A model generated the notes under the pieces. That model was not told the DNA's origin. It worked only from the letters and a program-made list of their open reading frames with translations, and made no database searches. Shown here one piece after another: positions 52,270 through 55,642 of a stretch of 55,642 bases of DNA; the stretch's first letter is position 1, and every line of letters starts with the position of its first letter. This stretch comes from an uncultured Actinomycetes bacterium. GTDB lineage: Bacteria > Actinomycetota > Acidimicrobiia > Acidimicrobiales > SZUA-35. Made by a program: the position numbers and the translations under genes. The stretch covers positions 1-55,642 of the forward strand of contig CADEDH010000014.1 of assembly GCA_902826025.1 (NCBI GenBank), written 5' to 3'.

Positions 52270-52308
52270 TTTCGCCGTAGCGAACTCCAGGCAACGCCGG
52301 AGGGTTGC
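52270..52308. repeat. Palindromic element similar to the 17651-17692 hairpins
   Basis: TTTCGCC..GCGAA, then CTCC, then GGCAAC..GGGTTGC, in the same order as upstream of the HD gene. It lies in the leader of the acyl-CoA dehydrogenase. Confidence 0.6.
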
Positions 52309-52310
52309 GC

Positions 52311-53087
52311 TCAGACGAGCGGCCAGGGGTACCGGTGGCCGCCGGTGTCATCGTCGGGGTACTCGCCGGCCGCCAGCAAGTTGCGGGCCCGGGTGAGCAG
52401 GGCGTCGTTCTCGAACCGGTCGAGCAGGCAGGTGAGCTCCACCGGAGGATCCTGGGCCAGGAAGCGCTCCAGGCCTTCCGTCACGTCGTCGGGCAGGGGC
52501 TCGCCCACGAAGTCCCACATCACGGTACGCAGCTTCCACTGGGCGTGGAACGACAGGCCGTGGTCGATGCCGTACACCCGGCCGTTGCGGGCCAGCAGGC
52601 AGTGGCCCGACTTGCGGTCGGTGTTGTTGGCCACCAGGTCGAGGGCGCACAGGCGGCGGAGGTCGTCGAGGCCCTGGCCGGCCTCCTGGAGCGTGAAGTA
52701 GTGCTCGGAGAAGTCGGCGTCGACGAAGGCCTGGATCGAGCCTTCGCCCATCGGGCCGGAGCCGATCGTGGTGGGCGGGATCACGTCGAGCCCCATGGCG
52801 TCGGCCAGGCGGTAGGTGGCCACCTCCCGCTTGTACAGGTCGGGGGGGAAGTCCCACAGGGGGCGCTCGCCCCGTCCCGGCTTGTAGATGGCGCGGTGAC
52901 GACGGGTCTTCCCGGAGCTGAGCTCCTGACTCATCGTCACCAGATAGGTGGCGTTGGAGCTGTAGGGCATGCGGCCCTCGATCTCCATCTCGCCTTCCAC
53001 GAACAGCTCCAGCAGCTCCGGCGCGCCCAGGTCGAAGGCCCCGTTCCCGGACGCCCCGCCCTTCGTCCCGTCGTCGCCGCCGGCCAT
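52311..53087 (-). CDS. SCO1664-family protein (PI3/4-kinase-like fold)
   Basis: Protein of 258 residues following the actinobacterial SCO1664 family: HRAIYKPGRGERPLWDFPPD, YKREVATYRLADAMGLDVIP, ALDLVANNTDRKSGHCLLAR, VYGIDHGLSFH. The kinase-like Asp-Asn and DHG motifs are kept, suggesting nucleotide binding. In many actinobacteria it sits with DUF3090, MSMEG_4193 and mshC; here the first two are upstream on the same strand and mshC is not within the window. The biochemical role is unknown. It starts 10 bases after DUF3090. Confidence 0.9.
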   Translation of the reverse strand: MAGGDDGTKGGASGNGAFDLGAPELLELFVEGEMEIEGRMPYSSNATYLVTMSQELSSGKTRRHRAIYKPGRGERPLWDFPPDLYKREVATYRLADAMGLDVIPPTTIGSGPMGEGSIQAFVDADFSEHYFTLQEAGQGLDDLRRLCALDLVANNTDRKSGHCLLARNGRVYGIDHGLSFHAQWKLRTVMWDFVGEPLPDDVTEGLERFLAQDPPVELTCLLDRFENDALLTRARNLLAAGEYPDDDTGGHRYPWPLV

Positions 53088-53097
53088 CGCCGCGCCC

Positions 53098-53679
53098 TCA
53101 GTTGAGGCGGGGGCAGGCGTGGCCCCGGGGATCCAGAGGCTGGCCGCACAGCCGGCAGGGAGGGCGGCCGGCCGACATCAGAGCCTCGGATGTGACGATG
53201 AACTGGGCGGCCTGGGCGGCGTTGATGTGGGCCCGGATGCGGGCCCGGTCGGTGGGAGCGAAGAACGAGTCCATCTCGTCGTCGTCATCGTCGTCATCGT
53301 CGAGCAGGTCCTCGAGGTCTTCGAGGTCCATGTCGTCTTCGTCTTCTTCGTCGTCGTCGATCACCAGCTCGTCGACGACCACCACCACCTCGGCCTCGGC
53401 TTCGGCCACGCCCACGGCGATCTGGCCCACCACCCATTCGGCGGCGTTGGGCTCGCGCAGGGGAACAGGCTGGGTGTCTTCCAGGGCGACCGTGACCGGC
53501 AGGTCGTCCAGGACCGAGCGGAGGAACTGGGCCAGCGCCGCCACCTGGTCTTTCTCCAGCTTCACCGACACATGGCCGGTCTCGTCGCCCACCTGGAGGA
53601 AGAAGGTGCGCTGACCGGGGGCCCCTTCGGTGCCGGCGGTGAAATGGGTGACCTCACGGAACTCGTACGACTCGCCCAT
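53098..53679 (-). CDS. DUF3090 family protein with zinc-ribbon end
   Basis: Protein of 193 residues. It begins YEFREVTHFTAGTEGAPGQR, TFFLQVGDETGHVSVKLEKD, typical of DUF3090, and ends with a zinc-ribbon CRLCGQPLDPRGHAC. A stretch rich in Asp and Glu (about residues 108-138), encoded by TCG/TCA-type triplets at about 53276-53360, is inserted in the middle and looks like a microsatellite expansion. Three bases separate it from the upstream phosphatase gene. Function unknown; cytoplasmic. Confidence 0.92.
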   Translation of the reverse strand: MGESYEFREVTHFTAGTEGAPGQRTFFLQVGDETGHVSVKLEKDQVAALAQFLRSVLDDLPVTVALEDTQPVPLREPNAAEWVVGQIAVGVAEAEAEVVVVVDELVIDDDEEDEDDMDLEDLEDLLDDDDDDDDEMDSFFAPTDRARIRAHINAAQAAQFIVTSEALMSAGRPPCRLCGQPLDPRGHACPRLN

Positions 53680-53682
53680 GAT

Positions 53683-54333
53683 TCAGCTCGGCACCAGTTG
53701 GCGCAGGTCGTCGCCCATCGAGTTCACGGCCAGCACCACCGGGCCCGACGAGGTGTAGAGGATGGCCGAGATCGAGCACGGGCCAACCACGATCCGCTGG
53801 AACAGGTCGAGGTGGGTGCCCATGGCGTCGGCCACGATGGCCTTGATCGGATCGGCGTGCGACACGGCCACCACCGCCTCGCCCGGATGGCGCCCCACCA
53901 GGGTGTGGATGGCGTCGCAGGCCCGCTCCTGCATCTGGGCGAACGACTCGCCCTCGGGGAAGCGGAAGCCACTGGGGTAGCGCTGCACCTGCTGCCATTC
54001 GGGCAGCTTGGCCAGCTCTCCCAGGTTGCGGCCCGTCCAGTTTCCGAAATCGGCCTCGATCAGATTGCGCATCACCTGCACCCGCAGGCCCAGGGCCTTG
54101 GCGATGGGGGCCGCCGTCTCCTTGGTGCGCTCCATGGGAGATGCGTACACGGCCTTGACCCGCTTGGCCCCCAGGATGGCGATGCGCTCGGCCGCCCGCT
54201 GGGCCTGGGCCTGCCCCTCCTCGGCCAGGTGGAGACCCTTGGCCCGGCCGGGCAGCACCTGCCCGGTGGTGGGGGTCCGACCGTGGCGGACCAGCAGGAC
54301 CAGCGTAGGTTTCGGTGCCTTGGGGCGAGCCAT
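53683..54333 (-). CDS. Histidine-phosphatase-fold protein (MSMEG_4193 family)
   Basis: Protein of 216 residues. The catalytic RHG motif is in LVLLVRHGRTPTTGQVLPGR. The fold continues with VYASPMERTKETAAPIAKAL, NLIEADFGNWTGRNLGELAK and VVAVSHADPIKAIVADAMGT with the second catalytic His. This matches the MSMEG_4193 putative phosphomutase/phosphatase family. ATG 54333 lies nine bases after a minus-strand TACCGT box (54342-54347); the longer open frame upstream looks non-coding. It is the first gene of the unit with DUF3090 and SCO1664. Confidence 0.93.
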   Translation of the reverse strand: MARPKAPKPTLVLLVRHGRTPTTGQVLPGRAKGLHLAEEGQAQAQRAAERIAILGAKRVKAVYASPMERTKETAAPIAKALGLRVQVMRNLIEADFGNWTGRNLGELAKLPEWQQVQRYPSGFRFPEGESFAQMQERACDAIHTLVGRHPGEAVVAVSHADPIKAIVADAMGTHLDLFQRIVVGPCSISAILYTSSGPVVLAVNSMGDDLRQLVPS

Positions 54334-54502
54334 CGGCGTCCACGGTATCCAACCACCGGCCCCACCAGGACAAGCGGGCCGTTTGGTGCCGCCGTGGCCC
54401 GTCCGCTCCATCCGTTACGCGGTTCGTACCGTGCCGCGAACTGTGTGCTGAGCGCGCCAATCGCGACGTCGCTTCGAACCGTGTCGCGGTGCGCGCTGCG
54501 GT

Positions 54503-54508
54503 TAGGGT
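54503..54508 (+). promoter_or_regulatory. -10 box for leaderless udgB
   Basis: TAGGGT is exactly six bases from the GTG at 54515. Confidence 0.55.
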
Positions 54509-54514
54509 GTCGCC

Positions 54515-55213
54515 GTGTCAGCGGAGGCGGGAGCCGACAGGGCCGGCAGGGCGGCGGCGCTGGCCGCCATCGGCGAGGAGGTGGCGGCGTGTCGGGCCTG
54601 CCCCCGGCTGGTGGCGTGGCGGGAGCAGGTGGCGGCGGAGAAGCGGGCCGCTTACCTGGAATGGGACTACTGGGGCCGGGGGGTGCCGGCTTTCGGTGAC
54701 CCCGAGGCCCGGATCGCCGTGATCGGCCTGGCCCCGGCGGCCCACGGGGCCAACCGCACCGGGCGCATGTTCACCGGCGACCGCTCGGGCGACTGGCTCT
54801 ACGGTGCCCTGCACCGGGCCGGCCTGGCCCGACTGCCCACCAGCACCCATGTCGACGACGGTCAGGAGCTGACCGGGGTGTTCATCACCGCCCCGGTGCG
54901 CTGCGCCCCACCCGACAACAAGCCCACGATCGACGAGCGCGACCGGTGCTCGGTCTTCCTCCATCGCGAGCTGGAGCTGGTCCGGCCGTCGGTGTTCGTG
55001 GTGCTCGGCGGGTTCGCCTACGAAGTCCTGTGCCGTCACCTGGGGATCCGGCCCCGGCCCAAGTTCGGCCACGGGGTGGAGGCGTCGGCCCCCGGAGGCG
55101 AGGTGGTGGTGTGCAGCTACCACGTCTCCCAGCAGAACACCTTCACCGGCAGGCTCACCGAGCCCATGCTCGACGCCGTGTTCAGCCGGGCCAAGGAGCT
55201 GGCCGGCCTCTAG
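54515..55213 (+). CDS. udgB: Uracil-DNA glycosylase, family 5 (UdgB)
   Basis: Protein of 232 residues. Motif A reads VIGLAPAAHGANRTGRMFTG followed by DRSGDWLYGAL; the C-terminal motif reads CSYHVSQQNTFTGRLTE. Four cysteines (CRAC near the start, two in the RCAPPDNKP...RC region) match the [4Fe-4S] ligands of UdgA/UdgB. Family 5 enzymes remove uracil, hypoxanthine and other deaminated bases; they lack the polar active-site residue of family 4, as here. The usual His-Pro of the last motif reads His-Val. It is divergent from the MSMEG_4193 unit. Confidence 0.93.
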   Translation: MSAEAGADRAGRAAALAAIGEEVAACRACPRLVAWREQVAAEKRAAYLEWDYWGRGVPAFGDPEARIAVIGLAPAAHGANRTGRMFTGDRSGDWLYGALHRAGLARLPTSTHVDDGQELTGVFITAPVRCAPPDNKPTIDERDRCSVFLHRELELVRPSVFVVLGGFAYEVLCRHLGIRPRPKFGHGVEASAPGGEVVVCSYHVSQQNTFTGRLTEPMLDAVFSRAKELAGL

Positions 55214-55250
55214 CGCCGTCTCAGGCCGCCGGAAGCCGGGCGGCCGCGGG

Positions 55251-55642
55251 TCAGGGGACGGCGGCCACCGTCTCGCAGCTCCGGGCCTCGTCCCGGCCCG
55301 GGCCACCATCGCAGACATCAGTGCCCCGCTCCCCGTCGAGCCGGTCGTCACCCGTCTCGCCGGCCAGAGCATCGTTGCCCCTCCCGCCCTCGACACGGTC
55401 GTTGCCCGGTCCACCGCACACGACGTCGTCGCCACTTCCGCTTTCGATCTCGTCCCGACCCCGCAGCCCCAGCATGAAATCGCGGCCGCTCGACCCCTCC
55501 AGCTCGTCGTTGCGGTCGGTGCCGATCACCACGCGGTACCCGGCGGCCCGGAGTTCCCGCTTCGTCCCCGACACGCCACCGCAGCTGTACACCGGGCCGT
55601 CACCCGGCCTCGAGGTGGTCGTCGTGCTCGGTTGGGTGGTGG
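55251..55642 (-). CDS. Partial RTX-type calcium-binding repeat protein
   Basis: The reading frame runs off the right edge, so the N terminus is missing; 130 residues are visible. The edge shows a Thr/Ser/Pro linker (TTQPSTTTTSRPGDGP), then a two-residue-spaced lead-in and five or more RTX-like repeats: GTDRNDELEG, GLRGRDEIES, GSGDDVVCGGPGNDRVEGG, RGNDALAGETGDDRLDG. Cysteines are interspersed. The linker suggests a secreted or membrane-anchored protein. It is similar in type to the RTX protein at 4899 but not closely related in sequence. GTG 55592 is in frame but unlikely to be the start. Confidence 0.82.
   Translation of the reverse strand, partial: TTQPSTTTTSRPGDGPVYSCGGVSGTKRELRAAGYRVVIGTDRNDELEGSSGRDFMLGLRGRDEIESGSGDDVVCGGPGNDRVEGGRGNDALAGETGDDRLDGERGTDVCDGGPGRDEARSCETVAAVP

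Noticed and set aside
1..55642. CRISPR array, insertion sequence or integrase
   Set aside because: No regularly spaced identical repeats and no transposase or recombinase motifs were seen.

Overview
The window is a 55.6 kb piece of a high-GC actinobacterial chromosome. Several protein families in it are typical of Actinobacteria: a DUF3499 protein, the MSMEG_4193 / DUF3090 / SCO1664 trio, a GlnX/GlnH-type sensor pair, a SigE-family sigma factor and an RsbU-like phosphatase. Very short intergenic gaps, start codons placed directly downstream of TANNNT boxes, and many Thr/Ser/Pro-rich secreted proteins would fit Acidimicrobiia. That class assignment is an inference and not proven.

Layout. 0-3.8 kb: an amino-acid sensing pair (GlnX-like, GlnH-like) and a GAF-SpoIIE phosphatase. 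3.8-9.5 kb: a loosely packed accessory region with visibly lower GC. It holds small secreted proteins, an RTX repeat protein, a cupin with a poly-cysteine run, a DUF2510 protein with a repetitive tail and two membrane or lipoprotein unknowns, and it abuts tRNA-Arg(CCU). 9.8-19.4 kb: acetyltransferase, sigma factor, lipid kinase, membrane-anchored serine protease, rhodanese, MFS transporter, ArfB, a secreted unknown, a headless CCA-enzyme-like HD protein, an alkyltransferase-like protein and SoxR. 19.5-23 kb: two overlapping sulfotransferases, Hsp20 and DUF3499.

23.1-29.4 kb: glycine cleavage genes gcvT and gcvP behind a tandem glycine riboswitch, preceded by surE and a phosphotransferase. 29.5-37.1 kb: a propeller lipoprotein, the operon sseA / DUF4214 / lytic transglycosylase, a GGCT-like protein, PrmA and an exopolyphosphatase. 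37.2-48.3 kb: alkylation repair (ogt, alkA, a second HhH-GPD glycosylase), an RNB nuclease, pantothenate synthesis (panB plus a DUF2520-PanC fusion), MarR, MutM, an FAD oxidoreductase and a D-threonine-aldolase-like enzyme. 48.4-55.6 kb: a cysteine-desulfurase-like enzyme, an OmpA-family protein, a small HTH protein, an acyl-CoA dehydrogenase, the SCO1664 / DUF3090 / MSMEG_4193 set, UdgB and the edge of a second RTX protein.

Themes. DNA base repair is heavily represented: AlkA, Ogt, an ATL protein, an AlkA-like glycosylase, MutM and UdgB. Pantoate synthesis is compact, with a reductase-like domain fused to PanC beside PanB. Regulation is readable in three ways: a tandem glycine riboswitch, a recurring near-leaderless promoter layout that includes one probable ATC start codon, and several families of intergenic palindromic repeats.
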